Positions 35,205-43,052 of a DNA stretch of 64,000 nucleotides are shown here, one piece after another. How positions within the stretch are numbered: the first letter of the stretch is position 1; every line of letters starts with the position of its first letter. This DNA comes from JAOAPY01 sp041492185 (GTDB lineage: Bacteria > Acidobacteriota > Blastocatellia > Pyrinomonadales > Pyrinomonadaceae). The notes under the pieces are model-generated. The model did no database searches and had not been told where the DNA came from. It saw only the letters and a list, made by a program, of their open reading frames with translations. Location of the stretch: contig JBGPWL010000008.1 in assembly GCA_041492185.1 (NCBI GenBank), forward strand, positions 1 through 64,000, written 5' to 3'. A program made the translations under genes and the position numbers.

Positions 35205-37754
35205 ATGGCTACAAGATTTCCCGGCTCAAGTTTGAAGCCTTATTCGCCGAAAACATTTGTGAAGGCGCCACGGGCACGGCGCCGTAGTTTCATGCGCCGC
35301 TTTTGGTTGCCGGCGGTTCTGCTGCTGGCGCTGGCCGCGGGCGGATTGACGGGTATCATCGCGGCTTACGAACTCAACTATTCCCGCGCCGCGAGCGAAG
35401 TGGCCTCGCTGGCAACATATCGGCCGAGCGTCGTAACTCGCATTTACGCGGACGACGGCAAGACCGTGATTGGTGAATTTGCGCTGGAGAAAAGGATCCC
35501 ACTCAAGTTTGAAGAGATCCCTCCGGTGATGAAGAACGCGATCCTCGCAGTCGAAGACGCGCGCTTCTACGATCACATCGGTATCGATCCCATTCGCATT
35601 CTGGGCGCGACCTGGAAAAATCTGACCACAGAAAAAGTCGAAGGCGGATCGACGCTCACGCAGCAGCTCGCCAAGAATTTGTTTCTATCAAAAGAGCAAA
35701 CGATCAAACGAAAAATTAACGAGTGGGCGCTGGCGCTTCAAATCGAACGCTACTACACGAAGAACCAGATCATGGAGCTTTACGCCAACCATATTTTTCT
35801 TGGCGCGAATGCTTACGGTGTCGAAGCCGGCGCCGAAACCTATTTTGGCAAACACGCGCAGGATCTGACGCTGGGCGAAGCGGCGTTACTGGCGGGCGTG
35901 CCGAAGGCTCCGAGCGAGTATTCGCCGCTCCTCAATCCGGTGAGGGCCAAAGAGCGCCGCGACTTGGTGCTGGACCTGATGGCCAAAAACGGATTTGCGT
36001 CGCAGGCCGACGTCGATTCGGCGAAAGCAAAGCCGATTCAACTGGCCGACACGGCTTATTATCAATCGGCGCCCAAGTCATCGCCGTTCGATTATCCCGT
36101 CGAATTCATCAGACAGGAACTCGAAGACAAATACACCACGCGCGTGGCCCAGGGCGGTCTTTCCGTTTACACCACCATCAACGTCGAGGCGCAGAAGAAA
36201 GCTTACGAGGTCGTGCGCGCGGGATTGCGCTGGTACGATCGCTCGCACAGCGGCTGGCGTTCCAGTTACACGATGATGCCGACGACCGTAAGGAACGGCG
36301 AGGGTCCACCGACGCAACAGGAGTTGACCAACTACAAGCATCCCGACTGGTACGGCAACGATTATCAGCAAGGCCGTTATCTGATGGGCCTGGTGATGAA
36401 GGTCGATGGGGCGAGAAACGAGGCGACTGTGCGCTTCGGTAATTACACCACGACTGTCACCAGCGCAGACATGGGTTGGTCGCACCGCCAACCGCGAGAC
36501 GAGTTCAAGCCCGGTTATCTCGCCGAGTTCCAAATCAAGGACGTCGACAAGAAGAACCGCCGCGTGAAGGTGGAGTTGTCGCAGGTTCCCGCGGTGCAGG
36601 GCGCGATGATGACGCTCAATGCCAAGACCGGCGAGATCGTAACGATGGTTGGTGGTTACGATTTCTACACAAATAAATTCAACAACGCGACGCAGGCATA
36701 TCGACAAACCGGTTCGGCGTTCAAGCCTTTTATTTATACCGCGGCGGTTGAGTGGGGCATGACGCCTGATTCAGTGGTCAGTGGTGCGCCCATCACGATC
36801 GGCGATTGGCAACCACACAACTACGACGGCTCTTTGGGGTGTGCGGACATGCCGCTGAAGTCGGCGCTGGCCCACTCGATGAATATCCCTGCCGTTCACT
36901 TACTGCAAACCGTTGGCATTCAAACCGGCGCGCAGATGGTTCGTCGTTTCGGCATCAAGGTACCAATGGCGCCATATCTACCATCGGCGCTGGGCGCGAC
37001 CGAAGTGCCGCTTGATCAAATGGTCTCTGCTTATTCAGCGTTTCCGAACCAGGGAGTGCGCGTCGATCCACACATGATTCGCCGTGTGCTCGATCGCGAT
37101 GGGGCAGCGCTGGAAGAATGGGAAAAGACAACCTACAAAGTCGTCAACGAGTACGTCGCGCTGACGATGGTGTCGATGATGCGCGGCGTGATTCAGGGCG
37201 GCACAGGATCGGCGGCGCAGGTTTTGGGCGTGCCGCTCGCCGGCAAGACCGGCACTGTCAACGATCACACCGACGTTTGGTTTCTCGGGTACACGCCGAC
37301 CTATGTGACCGGCACGTGGCTGGGTTATCCGGGCAGGAAGAAACCGCTAGGCAATGACATGACCGGCGCGCATGGAGCGCTGCCGATGTTCATCGACTTC
37401 ATGAAAGACTTCCTCAAGAACAAACCGAAAGAAGACTTTCCGAAAGCGCCTTCAATGCCCGAGGACATGAAGGAGATGTACAAGCAGCGTCAGCGCGAGC
37501 TGGCCGCGGAACGCGCTGAGGCGGCCAACGACGCAAAGAAGAACGAGGAAAACAAACTTCCCAACACGATTACTGAGCCGAAGCTCGAGCAGTTAACGAT
37601 GCCGCCTCCTCCCAAAGCGGATCCTTCCGAACATCAGCCGGCAAAGACGCAACCGTCCACGCCAAAGACAGAAGCGCCACCGGTTCCAACCCGACCGCGC
37701 GAAGCTGAGCCGAAGAAGAGAGGTAAGAAGGGCGAGGGCGGGCCGCCGGGATAA
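35205..37754 (+). CDS. Class A penicillin-binding protein 1A
   Basis: About 849 residues from the ATG at 35205 (AGAAGGT upstream); the frame extends to 35139. An N-terminal helix (FWLPAVLLLALAAGGLTGIIAAYEL) anchors it in the inner membrane. The GT51 glycosyltransferase shows AVEDARFYDHIGIDP and EGGSTLTQQLAKNLF. The transpeptidase has the active Ser in TGSAFKPFIY, the SMN motif in LAHSMNIPAV, and GKTGTVND. The C-terminal 100 residues are a disordered Pro/Glu/Lys-rich tail. It polymerises and cross-links peptidoglycan. All catalytic motifs are present. Confidence 0.95.
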   Translation: MATRFPGSSLKPYSPKTFVKAPRARRRSFMRRFWLPAVLLLALAAGGLTGIIAAYELNYSRAASEVASLATYRPSVVTRIYADDGKTVIGEFALEKRIPLKFEEIPPVMKNAILAVEDARFYDHIGIDPIRILGATWKNLTTEKVEGGSTLTQQLAKNLFLSKEQTIKRKINEWALALQIERYYTKNQIMELYANHIFLGANAYGVEAGAETYFGKHAQDLTLGEAALLAGVPKAPSEYSPLLNPVRAKERRDLVLDLMAKNGFASQADVDSAKAKPIQLADTAYYQSAPKSSPFDYPVEFIRQELEDKYTTRVAQGGLSVYTTINVEAQKKAYEVVRAGLRWYDRSHSGWRSSYTMMPTTVRNGEGPPTQQELTNYKHPDWYGNDYQQGRYLMGLVMKVDGARNEATVRFGNYTTTVTSADMGWSHRQPRDEFKPGYLAEFQIKDVDKKNRRVKVELSQVPAVQGAMMTLNAKTGEIVTMVGGYDFYTNKFNNATQAYRQTGSAFKPFIYTAAVEWGMTPDSVVSGAPITIGDWQPHNYDGSLGCADMPLKSALAHSMNIPAVHLLQTVGIQTGAQMVRRFGIKVPMAPYLPSALGATEVPLDQMVSAYSAFPNQGVRVDPHMIRRVLDRDGAALEEWEKTTYKVVNEYVALTMVSMMRGVIQGGTGSAAQVLGVPLAGKTGTVNDHTDVWFLGYTPTYVTGTWLGYPGRKKPLGNDMTGAHGALPMFIDFMKDFLKNKPKEDFPKAPSMPEDMKEMYKQRQRELAAERAEAANDAKKNEENKLPNTITEPKLEQLTMPPPPKADPSEHQPAKTQPSTPKTEAPPVPTRPREAEPKKRGKKGEGGPPG

Positions 37755-37760
37755 TCAGGT

Positions 37761-37784
37761 GAAGGCGGAAGGATGAAGGATGAA
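37761..37784. repeat. Heptamer repeat array (GGATGAA)
   Basis: Degenerate GGATGAA units (GAAGGCGGAAGGATGAAGGATGAA split over two lines of the sequence) six bases after the PBP1A stop, immediately before the terminator. Confidence 0.5.
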
Positions 37785-37815
37785 ACGCGGCGCTGAGTTA
37801 CTCAGCCGCCGCGTT
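37784..37815. terminator. Bidirectional terminator between PBP1A and the esterase
   Basis: Arms AACGCGGCG-CTGAG and CTCAG-CCGCCGCGTT with loop TTA make a 14-bp stem with one bulge, followed by TTCTTACTTT. It lies between two convergent genes. Confidence 0.7.
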
Positions 37816-37834
37816 CTTACTTTGGTCGTAAGGA

Positions 37835-38572
37835 CTATCCTACAATCCTTTCCAAACAATGCGGCAGCATCTTTCGCCACCAGGGCCAGTCGTGGTTCAC
37901 GTCATGTCCCCACAGATCCAGCGTGTGCGGAATTCCCTTTGCGCGCAAGATGTCCGATAGCTGCCGGCTGCGCTCCGGCGTTTCGTAAGCTCCCTGCCCA
38001 GACATGATGAAGATCGCGTCCGCCTTTTGCAGTACCGGCAGGTTGTAGTCGTCATTCAAGTTCGGGAGATAGTCCACCGGATTATTGAAATAGACATTGT
38101 CGTCGTAGTAACCCTGCAGGTATGTCTTAATGTCGTAGCCGCCGCTCATCGCAATCGTGCCGCGAAAAAGATCGGGGTGCTTGAAATAGATGTTGGCCGC
38201 GAGAAAGGCGCCGAGGCTCGCGCCGGTAGTCAGTGGACGCGCGCCATCCTCGCCGCTGTCTTTGCGAATCAGCGGCAACACTTCATCCGTGAGGTATCGA
38301 TCGTATTGCGTCAGGAGTTCTGCTTTCAGGTGCGCCGGCATTTGTTCGTTGAGCAGGCTGTAACGGTTGACGCTGTTAATTGAATACGCGCGAATCTTGC
38401 CGCCGTCGATGAAAGAACGAATGGCGTCGACGAGATAAAACCTTTCGTACTCGAGATAGTCCGCGGCGGCGGTCGGAAACATCAGTAGTGGATGCCCGGC
38501 GTGTCCGTAGGCAACCAGCGGCATTTCGATATTCAAGTTCGGACTGAACCAGGCTGTTGTTCTGCGCTCCAT
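37835..38572 (-). CDS. Alpha/beta-hydrolase fold esterase
   Basis: About 245 residues from the ATG at 38572, with AAAGGG four bases upstream; the longer frame to 38752 runs through repeats and is rejected. The nucleophile Ser lies in TTGASLGAFLAAN (GxSxG-like, G-A-S-L-G), with the His in LWGHDVNHDWPWW and an Asp likely in the KADAIF region. It matches the putative esterase / S-formylglutathione hydrolase-like family. No signal peptide is apparent from this start. Substrate unknown. Confidence 0.8.
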   Translation of the reverse strand: MERRTTAWFSPNLNIEMPLVAYGHAGHPLLMFPTAAADYLEYERFYLVDAIRSFIDGGKIRAYSINSVNRYSLLNEQMPAHLKAELLTQYDRYLTDEVLPLIRKDSGEDGARPLTTGASLGAFLAANIYFKHPDLFRGTIAMSGGYDIKTYLQGYYDDNVYFNNPVDYLPNLNDDYNLPVLQKADAIFIMSGQGAYETPERSRQLSDILRAKGIPHTLDLWGHDVNHDWPWWRKMLPHCLERIVG

Positions 38573-38703
38573 GTAACCCTTTCGACGGAATTGTTCCGGA
38601 CGAATAGATTGTCCAACAACAAAGATAGAAGAACCTTTTTGTATTAACCTTAAAAGTGCGGCGGTGTGAGATATTCTCGCACTTCGACGCGTAGCGCAAG
38701 CGG

Positions 38704-38850
38704 CGAAAGGATGAAGGATGAAGGCGGGAGGATGAAGGAGCGGCACGGACAAGGAGCAATGCGGAGACGCGTCGAAAGACCGGACACCCAGACGCGTCTC
38801 GATGTGTCCCCGTCGACTGCTTCATCCTTCATCCCTCATCCTTCATCCTT
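38704..38850. repeat. Large inverted repeat of GGATGAA heptamer arrays
   Basis: Plus-oriented heptamers at 38704-38739 and complementary TTCATCC heptamers at 38820-38850 could form a long hairpin with an 80-nt loop. The rest of 38573-38937 shows no gene. Confidence 0.6.
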
Positions 38851-38937
38851 TTGCTCTGCCTTGACGCTCCCTAACCCATCTGTTATAAAAATTCGTCGCG
38901 CCCGAGGCATAGTTTCGCGCTATGTGAGGGCGCTTAT

Positions 38938-39012
38938 TCCGCAGTAGCTCAATGGTAGAGCATCCGGCTGTTAACCGGAGGGTTGTAGGTTCGAGTCCTA
39001 CCTGCGGAGCCA
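38938..39012 (+). tRNA. tRNA-Asn (GTT)
   Basis: A full cloverleaf of 75 nt with encoded CCA. The acceptor stem is TCCGCAG/CTGCGGA, the D-arm GCTC/GAGC, the anticodon stem TCCGG/CCGGA with loop CTGTTAA (anticodon GTT), and the T-stem GTAGG/CCTAC with TTCGAGT. The last 30 nt are repeated exactly at 39300-39329 beyond a GIY-YIG gene. Confidence 0.97.
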
Positions 39013-39017
39013 ATTTT

Positions 39018-39305
39018 ATGTTCTGGGTTTACGTGTTGGAAAATCCACGCGGCAAGTACTACGTCGGTCAGACCGGGAACATTACCGAGCGTGTACAGGA
39101 TCACAATCGAACCGATTGCTTTGAGGGCCATTTCACCCGAAAAAACGGACCGTGGAAGCTCGTCTGGTCTGAGGCACACAGTTCCCGCAGTTCCGCCATG
39201 CAGCGTGAACGGCAAATTAAGCGGATGAAGTCCGCCAAATGGATTCGCGCGCATTTGTTGGCTGCCCATCCCGCGGCTGTTAATCCCGATGGTTCGGGAT
39301 TGTAG
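39018..39305 (+). CDS. GIY-YIG nuclease family protein inserted at tRNA-Asn
   Basis: 95 residues. The GIY-YIG core reads VYVLENPRGKYYVGQTGN, followed by ERVQDHN with the conserved Arg and AMQRERQIK with the conserved Glu, so the single-domain nuclease looks active. The ATG lies five bases after the tRNA CCA end, and the C-terminal codons (AVNPDGSGL) and stop run into a copy of the tRNA 3' half. No ribosome-binding site is evident. The gene thus sits in a duplicated tRNA end, a recurrent setting for this nuclease type, and is probably a homing or integration-type element. Confidence 0.88.
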   Translation: MFWVYVLENPRGKYYVGQTGNITERVQDHNRTDCFEGHFTRKNGPWKLVWSEAHSSRSSAMQRERQIKRMKSAKWIRAHLLAAHPAAVNPDGSGL

Positions 39306-39329
39306 GTTCGAGTCCTACCTGCGGAGCCA
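39300..39329 (+). repeat. Direct repeat of the tRNA-Asn 3' end
   Basis: 30 bases identical to 38983-39012, covering the T-arm, acceptor 3' strand and CCA. A partial anticodon-loop match (GGCTGTTAA, 39275-39283) precedes it, separated by a small palindrome. Together they mark the right border of the GIY-YIG insertion. Confidence 0.9.
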
Positions 39330-39352
39330 AATTTTCAAAGAAGTGCAAGAAG

Positions 39353-39378
39353 CGAGCGGTCAACAGACCGCTCGTTTT
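39353..39378 (+). terminator. Rho-independent terminator, likely original terminator of tRNA-Asn
   Basis: Nine-bp arms CGAGCGGTC/GACCGCTCG, loop AACA, then TTTTG. It lies 23 bp after the repeated tRNA end, so the insertion has probably separated the tRNA gene from this terminator. Confidence 0.75.
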
Positions 39379-39644
39379 GTTGTTCTCTCTCGGAGTTCAA
39401 CGATGCCAGTGAAGACCCTTGACGCCCCCCGCAGCGCTACGGCCACGAGGGACATCAAGACGCGGCTGAAAACGATCAAAGCATCGGCGCAAGGGTGTGG
39501 TCCCCAAGCGAGCAGCCGGGTGTGCCGTGGCGTAAATCGATAATGCGGGCGTCTCGATCCCTCGAAGGTCAACAATCATTCTTGAGAATTAGATTGCATT
39601 TTTCCCGAAAAACCATTAAGAGAATCAATCAAAGGGGTTAAGAG
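39379..39644. other. Intergenic, no gene recognised
   Basis: 266 bp. I see no convincing reading frame; short overlapping frames on both strands look like chance. AAGGGG-type ribosome-binding sequence at its right end belongs to the gene at 39645. Confidence 0.4.
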
Positions 39645-40022
39645 ATGAACGAAAGCGAACTACGAATAAGACAACTTGAACGGGAGATCTCAGAAATTCG
39701 CGGAGAGGCGCTCCTGTATCGCCAAAAACTTGAGGATTGCTATGAGGCCGAAAGACTGGCACTCCAAGAAAACAGCGTTGGAGCGCTTCTCAGATTTGCG
39801 CCACTTCCTGGACTGAGGGTTCCACCGCCAGAGGAGGCGAGGATGTGGGCAAAGGATTTCGTGCATGCTTGCGAGATTGATACGCGAGCGCTTGAAACAG
39901 CCAAATCATCATTGGAGAAAATCCACTCGGTGGCCACCCAACTGAACGTTGAAGGTAGTAATGAATACCTTAAGCAGGAGATCATGACAGAAACAAAACG
40001 CGGTCGCGACAGTCATGTCTGA
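39645..40022 (+). CDS. Hypothetical protein with N-terminal coiled coil
   Basis: 125 residues, soluble and acidic/basic balanced. The start MNESELRIRQLEREISEIRGEALLYRQKLEDCYEAERL is a coiled coil. The ATG has AAAGGGG about nine bases upstream. It is the first of three small genes of unknown function in the accessory stretch between the two GIY-YIG copies. I do not recognise it. Confidence 0.6.
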   Translation: MNESELRIRQLEREISEIRGEALLYRQKLEDCYEAERLALQENSVGALLRFAPLPGLRVPPPEEARMWAKDFVHACEIDTRALETAKSSLEKIHSVATQLNVEGSNEYLKQEIMTETKRGRDSHV

Positions 40023-40049
40023 AAAGAAAACTTGTAGCATGTGATTCAA

Positions 40050-40385
40050 ATGAAGGTTCTGACCTACATACTGGCAACTGGGCTGCTGCTCTTTTCCCTC
40101 TTAGCCTTACCCCGCCACTTCCGACCAGTTCCTACGTACGTCTCCTGGCTAATGGACAATCCACTCGATTGGATGGCAATACGTGGCCTATTCTTCCCGT
40201 TCGCAGTAGCCGCCTCAATTTACGTTTGTCTTCGGACCTACTTCGACCCCTCGACGTTCTGGCTCAAGATGACTGGGCTCCTGATCGGCATCAACATCGT
40301 TCTACACATTCTGATGTTGTGGTGGATGTACCAAATGACGAAGCCAGAATATGAGGACCACAAGCGAAGGAATCAGCCGCTCTAA
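40050..40385 (+). CDS. Small membrane protein of unknown function
   Basis: About 111 residues from the ATG at 40050; a GTG at 40041 is an alternative. Three hydrophobic segments are visible: LTYILATGLLLFSLLALP, GLFFPFAVAASIYVCL and MTGLLIGINIVLHILMLWWMY, with a charged C-terminal tail. It lies 27 bp downstream of the coiled-coil protein. I do not recognise a family. Confidence 0.55.
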   Translation: MKVLTYILATGLLLFSLLALPRHFRPVPTYVSWLMDNPLDWMAIRGLFFPFAVAASIYVCLRTYFDPSTFWLKMTGLLIGINIVLHILMLWWMYQMTKPEYEDHKRRNQPL

Positions 40386-40411
40386 AAGCACCTCACAGTG
40401 AAGCGGCTCTT

Positions 40412-40720
40412 ATGCTTGCAAAAGACCTAATCTGCGAAGCTATACGCTGGAAGAAGCTGCTGCAATTCACTTATGGAAATCATACGCGCGTGGTTGAACC
40501 TCACCTTTTTGGACGAGACTCAGCCGAGCATGACGTCTTGAGCGCTTACCTCGTGCGCGGCTACAGCGAATCCGGGCAGAAGCCTTATTGGCGATTCTAT
40601 CTTTTGAGTAATGTAACGCTTCTTACGATGCTGGACGAGTGCTTTCCTGGTCCGCGCAAAGGCTACAACCCTAAAGACCCACGCATGCTAAAAGTCTATT
40701 GCCGTCTTGAGCGTGAATAG
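40412..40720 (+). CDS. Small protein with WYL-like features
   Basis: 102 residues. LICEAIRWKKLLQFTYGNHTRVVEPHLFGR and the later YLVRGYSESGQKPYWRFYLLSNV resemble a minimal WYL-type fold (RxVEPH...G plus WR), which binds nucleic acids or ligands in regulators. There is no helix-turn-helix. It lies 26 bp after the membrane protein gene, so the three genes may be an operon. Confidence 0.6.
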   Translation: MLAKDLICEAIRWKKLLQFTYGNHTRVVEPHLFGRDSAEHDVLSAYLVRGYSESGQKPYWRFYLLSNVTLLTMLDECFPGPRKGYNPKDPRMLKVYCRLERE

Positions 40721-40816
40721 TTGCGTCTCGAAACGATTACAGAGTCGGTCTTGCGGGTGATGAAGAGGTTCCCCCTTTGACAATGCTATACTCTCCGAAG
40801 ACTGAGAGGAACTCTT

Positions 40817-41053
40817 ATGACCCAAACCGTGAGCGTAGATGAAGCCCAAAATAAGTTGCCGGATTTGCTGGCACAGGCTGTGGCTGGAAACGAAGTGATA
40901 ATCACAGAGCACGGCACGCCAGTGGCGCGCCTGGTTCCGGTTGTGACTCACTCCAAAAAGAAGCGTGTTGCGGGCCTTGATCGGGGCACAGTCTCGATCA
41001 GCGAAGACTTTGATGAACCCTTACCGGACGAGTTTTGGCTGGGCCAGGAATGA
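40817..41053 (+). CDS. Phd/YefM family antitoxin
   Basis: 78 residues. TQTVSVDEAQNKLPDLLAQAVAGNEVIITEHGTPVARLVPV is the standard Phd/YefM DNA-binding N-terminal domain, followed by a short toxin-binding tail ending in the stop that overlaps the toxin start (ATGA). It represses its own promoter and neutralises the toxin. AGAGGA precedes the ATG. Confidence 0.92.
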   Translation: MTQTVSVDEAQNKLPDLLAQAVAGNEVIITEHGTPVARLVPVVTHSKKKRVAGLDRGTVSISEDFDEPLPDEFWLGQE

Positions 41054-41436
41054 AACTTCTGCTCGATACTCACATTTTCCTTTGGTGGGCAGACGACCCA
41101 GAAAAACTTTCACAAGCCGCGCTTTCCGCTCTTCAGGATGAAGCTAATGAGTTACTCCTGAGTGTTGCGAGCGTTTGGGAAATGCAGATCAAGATTCAAT
41201 TGGGAAAGCTGAAACTAAGCCTGCCGCTCAAGGATCTGATCAAGAACCAACAAGAGACCAACCAGCTTAACCTTTTGCCGGTGGAGTTGAAGCATGTTCT
41301 GGCACTGGACGCCTTGCCCTTTCATCATAAAGACCCGTTTGATCGCTTGCTGATGGCTCAAAGCATTGAAGAAGAGCTGACTCTTGTCAGCGCGGATTCG
41401 CAGTTCACAGCCTACTCGGTTAAGTTGCTGCAATAG
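41050..41436 (+). CDS. PIN-domain toxin (VapC-like)
   Basis: 128 residues from the ATG at 41050, which overlaps the antitoxin stop. The PIN acidic residues are visible: D in MKLLLDTHIFLWW, E in ASVWEMQIKIQLGKL, D in HHKDPFDRLLMAQS and D in LVSADSQF, so a four-residue Mg site is complete. PIN toxins are ribonucleases. It and its antitoxin form a type II pair with a Phd-type rather than VapB-type antitoxin. Confidence 0.92.
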   Translation: MKLLLDTHIFLWWADDPEKLSQAALSALQDEANELLLSVASVWEMQIKIQLGKLKLSLPLKDLIKNQQETNQLNLLPVELKHVLALDALPFHHKDPFDRLLMAQSIEEELTLVSADSQFTAYSVKLLQ

Positions 41437-41491
41437 TCGCAGCTCTTCATGTCCACCGTAGGCGCGTAAATCAGGTTGCGAAGAATGTTCA

Positions 41492-41606
41492 CTGCGGGGA
41501 GCCAATTTTATGTTTTGGGTGTACGTCCTGGAAAATCCACGCGGCAAGTACTACGTCGGTCAGACCGGGAACATTACCGACCGTGTCCAGGATCACAATC
41601 GAACCG
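41492..41606 (+). pseudogene. Truncated second copy of tRNA end plus GIY-YIG gene
   Basis: 41492-41504 resembles the tRNA-Asn 3' end (CTGCGGGGAGCCA, two extra bases), followed by an ATG at 41510 and about 32 codons nearly identical to the intact GIY-YIG gene (VYVLENPRGKYYVGQTGNIT). Similarity stops at about 41606. The frame then continues by chance through the antisense of the tail sheath gene to 41851. It lacks the catalytic Glu region. Confidence 0.85.
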
Positions 41607-41662
41607 GCCTCGGCGAATCGAAGCGAGACGCCGATACAGATCTCCGCATTTCGATTGCTCAG

Positions 41663-42826
41663 CTAAGCTCCCCGTCCCGCCAGTTGCTGAATACGGATCA
41701 AAACGAATTCGGCCGGCTTAAGCGGCGCGAAACCTACGGTGATGTTGACTATCCCGCACTCGATATCATCCTCAGTAGTAGTTGTTCCGTCGCACTTGAT
41801 AAAGAAAGCGTCTCCCGCTTTCGTTCCTTGAAACGCTCCCTGACCAAATAAATTGGTCATGAAGGCGCCGAAGCTCGAACGAATCTGCGCCCAAAGCAGA
41901 TCATCATTGGGCTCGAAATTCGCCCACTTCGAGCCCTGATAAAGACTCTCTTTGAGAAAAAGCGCCATACGCCGCACCGGGATGTACTTCCACTCACTCG
42001 CCTCTTGATCTGAACCCGCAAGCGTGCGCGCGCCCCAAGAGACATTTCCGATCTGCGGAAAATTGCGTAGCGCGTTTATGCCAAGCTCATTGAGCTCACC
42101 GTTCTCAGGATTAGCGAGTTGCACCGATATGTTTGCTCCGCGTAAGTCTGCCTCAGCTCCGGCGGGCGCTTTCCACACGCCACGCGTTTGATCTGTTCGC
42201 GCATAGACACCGGCGAGCGTACCGCTGGCGCCGACGTTTCGAGGCTGGTTTCCATTGAGCGGATCCGGAATTTCGAGTCTGGGAAAATAGATTGCCGCGT
42301 TGCGATGGCGCAAGTCGTCGTTAGTTTGCAGCCAGTCAACCATCGCGTCCTTAGTTTCGATTGCGGAGGGAACGTCAACGATGAAGAACGCTCGTTTGTC
42401 GCAGCAGTATTTCTCGGCGGCGGATACGACGGCAGTAAAACCGTTCTGGTCAAGATTGGCAGCCGCGGGAATGCACAAAATGTTGAAGATGTCCGGCGCA
42501 ATTCCCTCAAGCGCATACATGCCCGTTTTGGTTGTGCAATCTCCTATGAGTTTCTCCGCCCCCGCATCGTCTACTCGAACTACCCACGCGACGCGCCCGC
42601 CATTCAAGTAATATTGTCGGATGGCGTAACTCGCTTCGCTGCTCGCGTCCAGCCCGCCGAACGCGCGCTCAAAATCAGCGAAGCTGGCTATTTTCACGGC
42701 CTTATTAAGTGGTCCTCGCTGGAAAATGCCTACAAAGGCCGCATTGGAAGTGGGTACCCCTTCGATAGGGTGAACGTTGGCGGGAACCTCCTGAATGTAT
42801 ACGCCGGGAGCTGAATATTCTGCCAT
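41663..42826 (-). CDS. Phage tail sheath family protein (contractile tail/injection system)
   Basis: 387 residues. The N-terminus MAEYSAPGVYIQEVPANVHPIEGVPTSNAAFVGIFQRGP and the C-terminal FMTNLFGQGAFQGTKAGDAFFIKCD...GFAPLKPAEFVLIRI are typical of contractile tail sheath proteins of phages, tailocins and extracellular injection systems. No tube, baseplate or ATPase gene is near. GGAG lies nine bases before the ATG. It is 226 bp downstream of the NRPS gene on the same strand and its end abuts the GIY-YIG remnant. Confidence 0.9.
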   Translation of the reverse strand: MAEYSAPGVYIQEVPANVHPIEGVPTSNAAFVGIFQRGPLNKAVKIASFADFERAFGGLDASSEASYAIRQYYLNGGRVAWVVRVDDAGAEKLIGDCTTKTGMYALEGIAPDIFNILCIPAAANLDQNGFTAVVSAAEKYCCDKRAFFIVDVPSAIETKDAMVDWLQTNDDLRHRNAAIYFPRLEIPDPLNGNQPRNVGASGTLAGVYARTDQTRGVWKAPAGAEADLRGANISVQLANPENGELNELGINALRNFPQIGNVSWGARTLAGSDQEASEWKYIPVRRMALFLKESLYQGSKWANFEPNDDLLWAQIRSSFGAFMTNLFGQGAFQGTKAGDAFFIKCDGTTTTEDDIECGIVNITVGFAPLKPAEFVLIRIQQLAGRGA

Positions 42827-43052
42827 GGAGTCTCCGTCCCTTCTTTATGGTACAGGTTTCACGCGCTAGATTACGCGCGGTTGAGGATGTTAGCCAGAAA
42901 ATTTCAACGCGCGACGAGCATTGTGCAGGCAAGTTACAATAATCGTAGCCTGCGATTCAAATCTAATCTGAGGTTTGAGTTCCAGCGGCCTTTTCTCTTC
43001 AGTGATGCTGTTTTCGATAGCTACATGCAGAACAAGCGGATGGTAAATACGT

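Noticed and set aside
38650..38832. Small minus-strand protein with MKDEAV... and upstream extension of the esterase
   Set aside because: The frames run through heptamer repeats and the esterase start at 38572 has a good ribosome-binding site.
38704..38850. CRISPR array
   Set aside because: The repeats are 7-bp degenerate units without regular spacers and lie in two opposite orientations.
39275..39329. A second complete tRNA-Asn gene
   Set aside because: Only the 3' half is present; the 5' acceptor strand and D-arm are missing and the anticodon stem is broken by a small palindrome.
40777..40792. TTGACA and TATACT near the antitoxin start as one promoter
   Set aside because: The two hexamers are only four bases apart, so they cannot be the -35 and -10 of the same promoter.
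41510..41851. A 113-residue plus-strand protein beginning with a GIY-YIG motif
   Set aside because: Only the first ~32 codons match the nuclease; the remainder is the antisense of the sheath gene, so it is treated as a truncated copy.
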